Assembly: GCA_018380115.1 (NCBI GenBank)
Contig: JAGZUF010000021.1
Location: 1-44,544, forward strand
DNA length: 44,544 nucleotides
Source: Oscillospiraceae bacterium
Lineage (GTDB): Bacteria > Bacillota > Clostridia > Oscillospirales > Ruminococcaceae
Direction of reading: 5' to 3'
The notes under the pieces are model-generated. The model did no database searches and was not told where the DNA came from. It saw only the letters and a program-made list of their open reading frames with translations. Positions 7,928-15,593 of the stretch are shown here, piece after piece; within the stretch, counting starts at the first letter, position 1, and each line of letters opens with the position of its first letter. The translations under genes were made by a program, and so were the position numbers.

Positions 7928-9403
7928 ATGAGAGAAAGCGGCATTCTGATGCCGGTATCGAGCCTGCCGGGGCCGTTCGGCATCGGCACACTGGGCAAAG
8001 GCGCATATGATTTTGTAGATTTTCTGGCCCACGCGGGCCAGCGCGTATGGCAGATACTGCCGCTGTCGCCCACGGGCTTCGGTGACAGCCCATACCAAAG
8101 CTGCTCGGCCTTTGCAGGCAGCCCCTTGTTCATTGATTTTGAACCCCTGCGCAGAAGGGGACTTTTGAAAAAGCAGGAATACGCCGGCCTTTCCTTTGGG
8201 AAAACGCCGCGCGCCGTGGATTACGGCGCCGTGCGCGAAACGCACTTTGCTGTGCTTCGTAAGGCGTTTGCGCGGTTTTCGAAATGGTACCCAGACGATT
8301 ACTACCACTTCTGCTATGAGCAGGGCTGGTGGCTGGAGGACTATGCCCTGTTCATGACGGCAAAGGACCTTGAGGATGGGGGCGATTACCGGCAGTGGCC
8401 CGAGGCGCTGCGCATGCATGAGGCGGGCGCCATTCGGGAACTGTATGCCAGGCACGAGGCCGAAGTGCATTTCTGGAAGTTCTGCCAGTACGAGTTTTTC
8501 GCCCAGTGGCGCGCGCTGAAGGCGTACGCGAACGAAAAGGGCGTGCGCATTTTGGGGGATATCCCCATCTATGTCTCGCCCGATTCCGCCGATGTATGGG
8601 CCGGGCGCGAGCTGTTCTGGCTGGACGAGGCGGGCCTGCCCAGGGATGTGGCGGGCTGTCCGCCGGATTATTTCTCCGCCGACGGCCAGCTTTGGGGCAA
8701 CCCGTTGTACAATTGGGCCCGGCATGAGAGCACGCATTATGACTGGTGGATAAAGCGGGTGCGTTTTTCGCTGGAACTATATGACGCCGTGCGCATCGAC
8801 CACTTCCGCGGGTTTGACACTTATTACGCCATTCCTTACGGCGCGCCCAACGCGCGGAAGGGGGAGTGGCGGCAGGGGCCGGGCATGCGGCTGTGGAGTG
8901 AGGTGCTGCGCGCTTTGCCGGGTGCGGCCATTGTGGCGGAGGATTTGGGCGAGATGTTCGAAAGCGTGCGCGCGCTGCTGAAAGAGACGGGCTTCCCCGG
9001 TATGAAGGTGCTGCAGTTTGCGTTCGGCGCGGGCCCTGGCAGCGACCATCTGCCTCACAACTACACAGAGAACTGTGTGGCATACCCGGGCACGCACGAC
9101 AACACCACCCTGCGGGCTTGGTGGCGCACCGCCCGCGCAAAGGAAAAGCGCCACGCAAAGGAATATCTGGGTCTTTCCGCCGAAGAGGGCGAGGAGGCAG
9201 GCCTTCTGCGCGGCGTGCTGCAAAGCCCTGCCCGGCTGGCCGTGGTGCCCATGGCGGATTGGCTGAGCCTTGGCAAGGAAGGGCGCATCAACACTCCCGG
9301 CACCATAGGCGGCAACTGGCGCTGGCGCTGCGAGGCAGACTTTTTGACGCCTAGACTAGCAAAGCATATCTATGTGATGTGCAATCGATATGGGCGAGTG
9401 TAA
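7928..9403 (+). CDS. malQ: 4-alpha-glucanotransferase (amylomaltase, GH77)
   Basis: This 491-residue cytoplasmic enzyme transfers alpha-1,4-glucan segments between maltooligosaccharides and releases glucose. GH77 signatures are clear: RESGILMPVSSLPG at the N-terminus, WQILPLSPTGFGDSPYQS, GDIPIYVSPDSADVW, AGCPPDYFSADGQLWGNPLY, the nucleophile region VRIDHFRGFD, the acid/base region IVAEDLG, and YPGTHDNTT. Length is normal. ATG 7928 follows GTAAGGAGGTAC. Its codons are visibly GC-richer than the six genes before it and resemble the host genes after 18056. This suggests that it was added to the cassette separately or recruited from the host. A terminator follows at 9413. Confidence 0.95.
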   Translation: MRESGILMPVSSLPGPFGIGTLGKGAYDFVDFLAHAGQRVWQILPLSPTGFGDSPYQSCSAFAGSPLFIDFEPLRRRGLLKKQEYAGLSFGKTPRAVDYGAVRETHFAVLRKAFARFSKWYPDDYYHFCYEQGWWLEDYALFMTAKDLEDGGDYRQWPEALRMHEAGAIRELYARHEAEVHFWKFCQYEFFAQWRALKAYANEKGVRILGDIPIYVSPDSADVWAGRELFWLDEAGLPRDVAGCPPDYFSADGQLWGNPLYNWARHESTHYDWWIKRVRFSLELYDAVRIDHFRGFDTYYAIPYGAPNARKGEWRQGPGMRLWSEVLRALPGAAIVAEDLGEMFESVRALLKETGFPGMKVLQFAFGAGPGSDHLPHNYTENCVAYPGTHDNTTLRAWWRTARAKEKRHAKEYLGLSAEEGEEAGLLRGVLQSPARLAVVPMADWLSLGKEGRINTPGTIGGNWRWRCEADFLTPRLAKHIYVMCNRYGRV

Positions 9404-9412
9404 GGTTTTAAC

Positions 9413-9450
9413 AAATACAGCGGCAGGAAATTTTCCTACCGCTGTATTTA
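9413..9450 (+). terminator. Terminator of the maltodextrin operon
   Basis: The stem AAATACAGCGG (9413-9423) pairs with CCGCTGTATTT (9439-9449), continuing after one mismatch into AGGAAA/TTTCCT. It lies ten bases after the malQ stop and is T-rich on both sides, so it may work in both directions. Confidence 0.75.
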
Positions 9451-9562
9451 TATAATGATTACCCATGGATTTAAGAGAAAGGCAAAGCAAGGGGGATATA
9501 GAGAAACAAACATTGTAAGCTAGAACTATAAACCCTCACGCTAAAATACGGAGGGAATAAAA

Positions 9563-9595
9563 ATGCCAGCGTTTAGGCCCTTTTGTTGTAGTTAG
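9563..9595 (+). CDS. Ten-codon leader peptide candidate (MPAFRPFCCS)
   Basis: ATG 9563 has a strong ribosome site (GGAGGG at 9550-9555, seven bases upstream) and reads MPAFRPFCCS, stopping at TAG 9593. It lies 32 bases before a strong intrinsic terminator (9628-9667), which in turn precedes the sigma-like gene. This order (good ribosome site, tiny frame, terminator, gene) is typical of attenuators controlled by ribosome movement. No function can be read from the peptide itself. The reading is inference. Confidence 0.45.
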   Translation: MPAFRPFCCS

Positions 9596-9607
9596 AAAAT
9601 GTAAAGA

Positions 9608-9676
9608 ACAAACGATGCACCCGAAGAACGGGGCGCAGCCGTGCGAACGGTTTGCGCCCCGTTTTTATTCGTTTGT
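9608..9676 (+). terminator. Strong terminator/attenuator between leader peptide and sigma-like gene
   Basis: The core stem ACGGGGCGCA (9628-9637) pairs perfectly with TGCGCCCCGT (9653-9662). An inner stem CCGT (9639-9642)/ACGG (9647-9650) caps it, and a T tract follows (9662-9666). An outer pairing ACAAACG (9608-9614)/CGTTTGT (9670-9676) encloses it all and could compete with termination. Confidence 0.75.
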
Positions 9677-9686
9677 TTTTGTGTTG

Positions 9687-9831
9687 GTTCGCGTTCAGCA
9701 GACAAGACACTTTGCAGGGTTTTGTCTATTGGACGCGAACGAGCGCAAAAAGTCTCGTCCGGGACAAGGATAACTCGATGCCGCTCGCCTCCGCAGCCGG
9801 TTTGGAACTCAGATTTCAAACCGACTGGAGG
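9687..9831 (+). promoter_or_regulatory. Structured leader of the sigma-like gene
   Basis: Two further hairpins are visible. The first is GTTCGCGT (9687-9694)/ACGCGAAC (9733-9740), with AGACAA (9700-9705)/TTGTCT (9722-9727) inside it. The second is CGGTTTG (9798-9804)/CAAACCG (9817-9823). The second ends four bases before the ribosome site GGAGG (9827-9831) and could affect ribosome access. It is unlikely to be coding despite short open frames. Confidence 0.5.
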
Positions 9832-9839
9832 AAACGAAG

Positions 9840-10271
9840 ATGGCATATAACCATCGAAAGGCAGAATTGGAATGGATTAACTGGAAAGAGAAAGAAGAAA
9901 AACAACTGCGGGAACTAGGAGTGAGCGAAGATGTCATTCAGCGTCTGCATACATACGACTGGCAGCAGTTCAAGGCGGATAGGAGCTTCTATGAGAGACA
10001 GTCGGATTATGATGAGAATCTGGAATGGATGCCGCAAATGGATACAAAGGAGCTGAAAAATGCCGAAGATCTGCTGAACAACATTGAAAATGAGGACCTT
10101 CTGACTATTCTAGAAAAAGTGGACAAGCTCACGTTGGAAATGCTGGCAATGCAAATGCTGGGCTACTCAACACCGCAAATATGCCGCAGATTTAATGTAA
10201 CAGCGTATTCTTATTACAACCGGATCAAACGTCTCAAAGAAAAACTAAAAAAATTTTTTAGGAGCGACTAA
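9840..10271 (+). CDS. Sigma-70 region-4-like helix-turn-helix protein of the mobile element
   Basis: This 143-residue, highly charged protein has a helical N-terminal half of unknown role (rich in W, K and E). The C-terminal helix-turn-helix (about residues 95-140) contains LTLEMLAMQMLGYSTPQICRRFNVTAYSYYNRIKRLKEKL, which has the layout of sigma-factor region 4. Small proteins like this are common regulators in clostridial mobile elements. ATG 9840 has an ideal GGAGG site eight bases upstream and a hairpin just before that. The long leader with terminator suggests attenuation control. It may act as a specialised sigma factor or a DNA-binding activator for the element. Which of these cannot be told from the sequence. 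Confidence 0.7.
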   Translation: MAYNHRKAELEWINWKEKEEKQLRELGVSEDVIQRLHTYDWQQFKADRSFYERQSDYDENLEWMPQMDTKELKNAEDLLNNIENEDLLTILEKVDKLTLEMLAMQMLGYSTPQICRRFNVTAYSYYNRIKRLKEKLKKFFRSD

Positions 10272-10330
10272 AAACCCCCTCTGTCATTGGCTATAAGGTG
10301 AGAGGTTATAAAACACCTTTCCACCTGTAG

Positions 10331-10690
10331 CTTGACAACTGAATACCAGCACGGCAGGTACGTTCCCGCCCATACGAGCGACACCGGGAAAAGCGCCATG
10401 ACGTACAAGCGACCGTGCTGCTGCCCTCAACAGAGGACAGCGGTGCGCGCCAGCTTGTATCGAGCGATCCATTTTGTCCGAAAAGGGGCCAAAGCAGGCC
10501 CTATTGCCTTGGACTATGGAGCGGGGGATAATGACACGCCTGTTGCCCGGCACAACAGACCGGGTGGCCGACCTTGGGTTGTAATCAGTAAGACCCTTGG
10601 GGAGCCAGCGAGCGGCTGTAAGCGATCAGCCCGCCTGCCGTGTTCCCATGTGCGCGGGGGGCGAGCAGCAAATACGGCACAGAAAACTAA
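10331..10690 (+). ncRNA. Candidate structured RNA region upstream of the helicase gene
   Basis: The stretch 10272-10806 has no believable gene but is dense in pairings. Three nested perfect stems form one arm: CAGCACGG (10347-10354)/CCGTGCTG (10413-10420), GTACGT (10358-10363)/ACGTAC (10401-10406) and TCCCG (10364-10368)/CGGGA (10385-10389). Further stems are GGGCC (10486-10490)/GGCCC (10497-10501) and CCCGG (10546-10550)/CCGGG (10560-10564). It starts with CTTGACAACTGAATA (10331-10345), a motif nearly repeated at 15536. It could be a long 5' leader or an independent RNA. I cannot assign it to a known RNA class. Confidence 0.45.
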
Positions 10691-10806
10691 ATAAACGATG
10701 AAAACGGTAATGTCGTTGACGTCAGATCCGTGCGGCGCAGAGATGAGAGGCTCTGCGCCGCATCAGTTTGCCGTCAACGATGTGCAGAAGTGAAGGTGAA
10801 CTGGTT

Positions 10807-12744
10807 ATGGAGCAGAAAACCTCTTATGAAAAGGCGCATACCCAAGCGGAATATATCTTTCGCGCTCTACTGCCGGAAAACGGACTTGTGGTAAGAGAAG
10901 CACAAATCACACTGTGCCATGAAATGCTGGATACATTGTTTTGGGGGCGCATTGCAATGTGTGATGCAGGCGTAGGCATAGGCAAAACCTATGCCTATCT
11001 GGTGGCCTGCCTGTTATGGCAGAGTTACCGTCCAAAACACCTGCCGGGCACAGTGACGATCTCAACGTCCAGTATCGCGCTGCAAAATGCGATTTTAACA
11101 GAGTACCTGCCCTTTTTATCCCGCGTGTTTTTGGAGGCTGGGCTCTTGAAACAGCCTGTCCGTGCTATGGTGAGAAAGGGGAAAGAACGCTTTGTGTGTG
11201 AAATCCGGCTGGCTGAGAGACGGGCGCAGATTTTGCACAGGAACAGCAGGCGTGAGAGCACCGCACTGCGGCAGTTGGAGAAAACCTGCGATCTTGACGA
11301 GACACTGGGGATCTCCGGCTTTGACCGCCGCCATGTGTGCGTACCGCCGTTTTGCCCGAAGAACTGCATTGCAAAGGAACTGTGCAGGTACCGGCAGTAT
11401 TTGAAAGAGGCTTGCGGCGCAGACGTGACAGTGCAGATCTGCAACCACAATTATTTACTGGCCGACGCAGAACACCGGCGGCAGGCGATGAAGCCGCTGC
11501 TGAAGGACTACCGCGTTCTGGTGATAGACGAAGCGCATAAACTGCCGGAGGCAGCGCGCCAGATGTACAGCCGCAGTGTGTCGCAGGGGAACCTGAGAGA
11601 CGCATGCCGCCTGCTGCAGCGCGAGCATTTTGTCCGTGCCGCAGGGCGGCTGGCAGAAGCGCAGGCGGTGCTTTGCGCCAGCCTGTCAGGAGAGAACCGG
11701 CTATGGGAAGAAACACGGTGCGTTTTTATCCTTACGCCTTCGCGTGCACGAGCATTGGAGGGCGTCATCCACTGCCTGCGGGAGATCACCGCACAGGTCG
11801 AACGATATCTTCCACGCTGGGTAGCTGTCTACTTGGACGATATGGCAGATACGCTTGCTATTTTTCAAAGGGAGGACCCGCGCAGGGTCCTTTACATCCA
11901 ATATGACCACACTGGCGAGCCTGTGCTGTGCGCGGCGAGCAGAGAGACGCCCAGTCAGCTCGAACAGGCATTATGGTCAAGAGGTACGCCTGTGATCCTC
12001 ACATCCGGCACGCTGGCCTCCGGCAAAAGTTTTGTGCGTGCAAGACAGATGCTGGGGCTGGAGCAGATCCGGAGAGTGAAGGAGTCTATGGCGCTGTCGC
12101 CGTTTGACTATCAGCAGAATTGCCTGCTCTATATTCCAGAGGATATGCCGCCCAGCCGGGATCAAAATGAGGCGGAAGCCCTCGCGCAGCGCATCGAGAA
12201 GCTGGTGACGGCTGCTCACGGACATGCGCTGGTGCTGTTCACCTCGTATCGTCTGATGGGGGCGGTTTATGCGCGGTTGCGCGGACGCCTGGCTTTTCCT
12301 CTGCTGGAAGCATGGAGGAACGGACAGCAGGTCGTGCGGCAGTTCAAAAACATGCCCAATGCAGTGCTGTTTGCGGCGGGGCCGTGCTGGGAGGGAATGG
12401 ACTTCCCCGGCGATATGGTATCCCTGCTGGTGATTGCACGGCTCCCGTTCCCGGTGCCAGACCCCGTCAGTGAAGCAGAGGAAAAGCAATATCCCAGCTT
12501 GCGGGATTATATCCAGGCTGTGGTAGTGCCGGACATGCAGCGCAAGCTGCGGCAGGGGTTTGGCCGCGCCATTCGCACGGAAACGGATACCTGTGTGGTG
12601 GCAATTCTGGATCGGCGCGCGGCAAGAGGGCAGAGATATCACAGAGCTGTGCTGGAAGCTCTGCCGGAGTGCCGAATAACGGACAGCATGGAGCGGGTGG
12701 CCCAGTTCATTCAAAAGCACAAGACACCAGAATACTTTTGTTGA
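10807..12744 (+). CDS. DinG/XPD-type superfamily 2 DNA helicase of the mobile element
   Basis: This 645-residue ATP-dependent helicase has Walker A GVGIGKTYAY near residue 55, a DEAH box in LVIDEAHKLPEA, and a helicase C-terminal half with LTSGTLASG, LVLFTSYRLMGAVYARL and QGFGRAIRTETD (motif VI). Between motifs I and II is a four-cysteine cluster (CVPPFCPKNCIAKELC) fitting the iron-sulphur cluster of XPD/DinG helicases. ATG 10807 has GAAGGTGA about nine bases upstream. Upstream in-frame starts at 10780 (ATG) and 10768 (TTG) have no ribosome site. It lies in the element core between the structured RNA region and the DUF4313-like gene. Its role is probably in element DNA processing or repair. 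Unlike many DinG proteins, it has no N-terminal exonuclease domain. Confidence 0.85.
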   Translation: MEQKTSYEKAHTQAEYIFRALLPENGLVVREAQITLCHEMLDTLFWGRIAMCDAGVGIGKTYAYLVACLLWQSYRPKHLPGTVTISTSSIALQNAILTEYLPFLSRVFLEAGLLKQPVRAMVRKGKERFVCEIRLAERRAQILHRNSRRESTALRQLEKTCDLDETLGISGFDRRHVCVPPFCPKNCIAKELCRYRQYLKEACGADVTVQICNHNYLLADAEHRRQAMKPLLKDYRVLVIDEAHKLPEAARQMYSRSVSQGNLRDACRLLQREHFVRAAGRLAEAQAVLCASLSGENRLWEETRCVFILTPSRARALEGVIHCLREITAQVERYLPRWVAVYLDDMADTLAIFQREDPRRVLYIQYDHTGEPVLCAASRETPSQLEQALWSRGTPVILTSGTLASGKSFVRARQMLGLEQIRRVKESMALSPFDYQQNCLLYIPEDMPPSRDQNEAEALAQRIEKLVTAAHGHALVLFTSYRLMGAVYARLRGRLAFPLLEAWRNGQQVVRQFKNMPNAVLFAAGPCWEGMDFPGDMVSLLVIARLPFPVPDPVSEAEEKQYPSLRDYIQAVVVPDMQRKLRQGFGRAIRTETDTCVVAILDRRAARGQRYHRAVLEALPECRITDSMERVAQFIQKHKTPEYFC

Positions 12745-12783
12745 AATATTTTTATTTTACATTATATATAGGGAGAGAACAGC

Positions 12784-13563
12784 ATGAATCAAAAATATTT
12801 AATGGGGATGGCCGCTAACGGCAGTAAAGCAGTTGTATTTGAAGCAACAGCGCCTAATGTGGCGGCATTTATCAGCCAAAACAGAATGGCGCCGGAATTA
12901 TTAGTCTGCACATTGGATTATAAGATGTTTTTGACTGCGCGCAGGGGGATGATCAATACATGCCCGGATCAAAAATTTTTGGTGCAGGAGTTGCTGCCGG
13001 CACTTGTGCCAATGCAAATGGGCCAGGTGCAGGAGATACCGCTGGCAACCGTACCGCGTGAGAGCGTACTGGATGAAGAATGCCCGCAGCCGGATTGGAA
13101 TTATCTGCGGTGGGATGGATATAGCAACGAGAAATTTGAAAAAATCATGGACGGAAGCGTGCTGCTCGACTATGAGTTCGACGGCGAAAAGATACCGATG
13201 GAGCTGCGCATTGGCCAATATGAAGATGGCGGCGGCCTTGCTCTTGAACTGGTATCATGGAAGGAAAAGGAGCCGGAGGATTGGGACACGATCACCGTAA
13301 ATTTGAGCGTGCCATGTGAGAAAGATCATGCCTTTGTCGACATCAATAACTCAGGGATGCCGGAGCTCTGTGAGTGGATCGAGAAAAACGGCTTGGGTAA
13401 AGCTACAGGTAGACAGCAAAGGAGTGGCTTTTGCGTTTATCCGGAGTATCGCTTCGATGCCAGGCGCTTGAAAGAATTGGATCGAGAGGGGTATGAAGGA
13501 TATGCTGCCGACCTGCAGCAGCGCGGCAGGTCGGCCAAGTCGAACAGAGCACCGGAACGATAA
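12784..13563 (+). CDS. DUF4313-like mobile-element protein of unknown function
   Basis: This is a 259-residue soluble protein without signal peptide or membrane segments. The C-terminal two thirds, with ELRIGQYEDGGGLALELVS, TVNLSVPCEKDHAFVDINNSG and GFCVYPEYRFDARRLKEL, resembles DUF4313 proteins found on clostridial plasmids and conjugative elements. The family assignment is from memory. The N-terminal part (MNQKYLMGMAANG, about 1-100) looks like a separate domain seen in the same context. ATG 12784 follows GGGAGAGAACAGC. It begins 39 bases after the helicase gene and probably shares its transcript. A perfect terminator follows. No function is known. Confidence 0.8.
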   Translation: MNQKYLMGMAANGSKAVVFEATAPNVAAFISQNRMAPELLVCTLDYKMFLTARRGMINTCPDQKFLVQELLPALVPMQMGQVQEIPLATVPRESVLDEECPQPDWNYLRWDGYSNEKFEKIMDGSVLLDYEFDGEKIPMELRIGQYEDGGGLALELVSWKEKEPEDWDTITVNLSVPCEKDHAFVDINNSGMPELCEWIEKNGLGKATGRQQRSGFCVYPEYRFDARRLKELDREGYEGYAADLQQRGRSAKSNRAPER

Positions 13564-13565
13564 AG

Positions 13566-13604
13566 CAAGAGAGGCCGATTGGTAATAACCAATCGGCCTC
13601 TCTT
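13566..13604. terminator. Perfect bidirectional-type terminator hairpin
   Basis: CAAGAGAGGCCGATTGGT (13566-13583) pairs with ACCAATCGGCCTCTCTTG (13587-13604), all 18 bases, with a three-base loop. TTTGT follows. It ends the helicase-DUF4313 transcript just before the resolvase-like gene. Confidence 0.85.
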
Positions 13605-13620
13605 GTTTGTAAAAGGATGA

Positions 13621-14061
13621 ATGTGTATGAAAAATTTGAGATTATGGGCATACGCCCGCAGCAGCTCTCCTCACCCGGAAGTGCTAATCCGGCAGATGCA
13701 AGGGCTGTTGACAGAGGCGAAACAAAATGGGTGGAGGATCGTTGGAGCCTCGCAGGACATGAGTGCAGGCCGTACGTTAGCCCGAATGGGCCTGCGGGAA
13801 GCGCAGAGGGCAATCCGACAGCAGCAGGCCAATGCATTGCTGGTGGAGGATGTAGGGAAAATAAGTCATGACTATCATACAGTACTGCGAATTCTTGAAT
13901 TTTTACAGGATTACGGCGCTGTCCTGATTTGTACACAGAGCGATGTGCGGTATGAATTGCATATCAAGGGCTTGTCGCAAGCCCTGTCTCAACGGGCAGC
14001 ACGGAAAAATTTAGGGATGCCGTGGTGGACAGGGGGCAAAAGTTTTGAAAAAGGCTGTTAA
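13621..14061 (+). CDS. Small resolvase-like (serine recombinase N-terminal domain) protein
   Basis: This 146-residue protein has the layout of the serine recombinase catalytic domain: LWAYARSSSPHPEVLIRQMQGLL (where recombinases have YxRxS and QL), GWRIVGASQDMSAGRTLARMGLREAQ, ALLVEDVGKISHDYHTVLRILEFLQDYGAVLI. It ends soon after, so it lacks the DNA-binding and coiled-coil domains of large serine recombinases. The first serine of the ARSSSP stretch could serve as nucleophile. ATG 13621 and ATG 13627 are both possible, and AAAGGATG fits 13627 better. It may be a regulator or accessory recombinase. Similar short proteins occur in clostridial elements. Activity is uncertain. Confidence 0.65.
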   Translation: MCMKNLRLWAYARSSSPHPEVLIRQMQGLLTEAKQNGWRIVGASQDMSAGRTLARMGLREAQRAIRQQQANALLVEDVGKISHDYHTVLRILEFLQDYGAVLICTQSDVRYELHIKGLSQALSQRAARKNLGMPWWTGGKSFEKGC

Positions 14062-14221
14062 ACCGGTGAAAATGCTCGAACGAGAATATGACAAATATCA
14101 TGTGAAGATATACTTTGCCAAGGATGATGTGTGTGAAGCAGAGGAAAAGCTGTTGGATGCCATTATGCAGAGTTACCGGCAGAGAATAGGGCGGGAAAGC
14201 CCGGAAACGTGCTGCCCATAA
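14045..14221 (+). CDS. TnpW-like small mobile-element protein
   Basis: This 58-codon gene starts at TTG 14045 (site AGGGGG eight bases upstream) and overlaps the end of the resolvase-like gene by 17 bases. The sequence contains YDKYHVKIYFAKDD followed by EAEEKLLDAIM. This is the arrangement of the TnpW family of transposon-encoded small proteins (a short VxVYF beta strand, then an acidic helix with E-K-L-L-x-x-I). In-frame GTG 14066 or ATG 14072 could be the start instead. TnpW function is not established. The overlap argues that it is co-translated with the upstream recombinase-like gene. Confidence 0.55.
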   Translation: MKKAVKPVKMLEREYDKYHVKIYFAKDDVCEAEEKLLDAIMQSYRQRIGRESPETCCP

Positions 14222-14454
14222 AAGTAACAATATAAAGAAATGAAACTGTGAGATAAACGAACACCAGATGAGGTAGTAGAGTGTTGCATTTTGTGAGTAG
14301 CGTCTGTAAAGTACTTCACCCGGTATAATTCTTCCAATGTTACATTCATATCCACTGCGAAAGTGGAGTAACGAAACAGGAAAGATAGTATTTTTCAGTA
14401 GAAAAAGGAACCCTCTTGTAGTAAAATGGGTTTAGTTGGAAAGGGTGAATTCCA

Positions 14455-15342
14455 GTGGAGAACAGTCAGCTGCAACTTTTTGAAAACAAAGAAATCCGTA
14501 CAGCATGGGACGAAGAAAAGGAAGAATGGTACTTTTCTGTCGTTGATGTTGTCGCTGTCTTAACCAATCAGAATACGCAACGAGGGGCGAGTAATTACTG
14601 GGCGAAGCTGAAGCAGCGCCTAAAAACGGAGGGAGCGGATCAACTGCTGACAAATTGTCAGCAGTTGAAAATGACTGCTGCCGATGGGAAAAAGCGGTTA
14701 ACTGACGTTGCCACAACAGAACAGCTTTTGCGGATCATTCAGTCCATCCCTTCGCCAAAAGCAGAACCATTCAAGCTGTGGCTTGCAGAGGTAGGCAGGG
14801 AACGTATAGAAGAAACCATAGATCCCGAGTTGACCATAGACCGTGCCCTCGAAACCTATTTAAAAAAAGGCTATTCACGCGAGTGGATCAATCAGCGCCT
14901 GCAGGCAATCCAGGTGCGCAAGGAGCTCACCGATGAGTGGCAGGATAGAGGTGTGCAAAAAGGCGTCGAATTTGCGATACTTACTGACGAGATCACTCGT
15001 GCATGGTCAGGCATGACGACGCGGCAATACAAAAAGCTGAAAGGCCTAAAAAAGGAAAATCTGCGAGATAATATGACGACAACGGAAATTGTTTTGAATA
15101 TGCTTGCAGAAACCTCTACAACAGATATTTCCAAAGAAACAAAGCCTCAAAATTTTGAGGAAAATGTACAAGTAGCGCGACAGGGCGGTGAAGTAGCTGG
15201 GATTGCCAGACAGGCATTAGAGCAACGTACCGGAAAGCCTGTTATCACGTCAAAAAATGCGGTGCAGTTAAACACAGTTGTAGCAGGCATGATCGAGGGC
15301 GTTGTCAAAGCAGAGGATGAAGAAGGAAGAAACAAAAAATAG
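14455..15342 (+). CDS. BRO-N domain protein (phage antirepressor/DinD-like)
   Basis: This 295-residue protein has a BRO-N domain at about residues 5-110, with IRTAWDEEKEEWYFSVVDVVAVLT, NYWAKLKQRLK and LTDVATTEQLLRIIQSIPSPKAEPFKLWLAEVG. Such domains bind DNA and occur in antirepressors and damage-inducible DinD-like proteins. The C-terminal part (RKELTDEWQDRG, EFAILTDEITRAWSGMT, NMLAETSTTDISK) resembles the rest of that family. The start is GTG 14455 with AAAGGGTGA six bases upstream. An ATG alternative was not found nearby. It lies just ahead of the recombinase and may control element gene expression or respond to DNA damage. Confidence 0.75.
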   Translation: MENSQLQLFENKEIRTAWDEEKEEWYFSVVDVVAVLTNQNTQRGASNYWAKLKQRLKTEGADQLLTNCQQLKMTAADGKKRLTDVATTEQLLRIIQSIPSPKAEPFKLWLAEVGRERIEETIDPELTIDRALETYLKKGYSREWINQRLQAIQVRKELTDEWQDRGVQKGVEFAILTDEITRAWSGMTTRQYKKLKGLKKENLRDNMTTTEIVLNMLAETSTTDISKETKPQNFEENVQVARQGGEVAGIARQALEQRTGKPVITSKNAVQLNTVVAGMIEGVVKAEDEEGRNKK

Positions 15343-15485
15343 AGAAAACACTTTGAAATAGAAATGTGACAACAAAGCCGGGCGCAAACAGCGTCCGGCT
15401 TTACTTTTATATTAACAGGTAAAATGCTGCAGTTCATACAGCTTTTAAGGGCGTTTTTCTCCGTTTTGGTGATAGCTTTTCCTTA

Positions 15486-15491
15486 TATAAT
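15486..15491 (+). promoter_or_regulatory. Possible -10 box of the recombinase transcript
   Basis: A consensus TATAAT lies about 100 bases before the recombinase start, ahead of a hairpin and the CTTGA-motif leader. A clear -35 box is not visible; TTTTGG at 15464-15469 is the closest. Confidence 0.35.
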
Positions 15492-15505
15492 AAGGTAGTG
15501 TTGAG

Positions 15506-15585
15506 TAGGGAAGCGGAGCGCCGCTCCCTAGGTACCTTGAAAACCGAATAGCTGATCTGAATTGCAGGCACTACCTGCAAGGAGG
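15506..15585 (+). promoter_or_regulatory. Structured leader of the serine recombinase gene
   Basis: The leader has three parts. The first is a hairpin TAGGGA (15506-15511) with TCCCTA (15525-15530), containing GCGG (15513-15516)/CCGC (15521-15524). The second is CTTGAAAACCGAATA (15536-15550), matching 13 of 15 bases of the motif at 10331. The third is a perfect hairpin TTGCAGG (15562-15568)/CCTGCAA (15574-15580) that abuts the ribosome site GGAGG (15581-15585). The motif resembles the TTTGAAAACT-type sequence found in Firmicute rRNA leaders and spacers, where it is associated with antitermination. That link is an inference. Confidence 0.4.
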
Positions 15586-15593
15586 ACAGAGCA

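Noticed and set aside
8352..9158. Long minus-strand frame inside malQ
   Set aside because: It is Arg/Pro/Ala-rich and caused by the high GC of malQ. The GH77 motifs on the other strand are decisive.
10332..10694. 120-codon frame between the sigma-like and helicase genes
   Set aside because: There is no ribosome site, the composition is not protein-like, and the stretch coincides with nested RNA stems.
14173..14355. 60-codon minus-strand frame (MNVTLEELYRVKYFTD...)
   Set aside because: The N-terminal part looks somewhat protein-like, but there is no ribosome site, it starts beside a hairpin and it overlaps the TnpW-like gene. A homology search could revive it.
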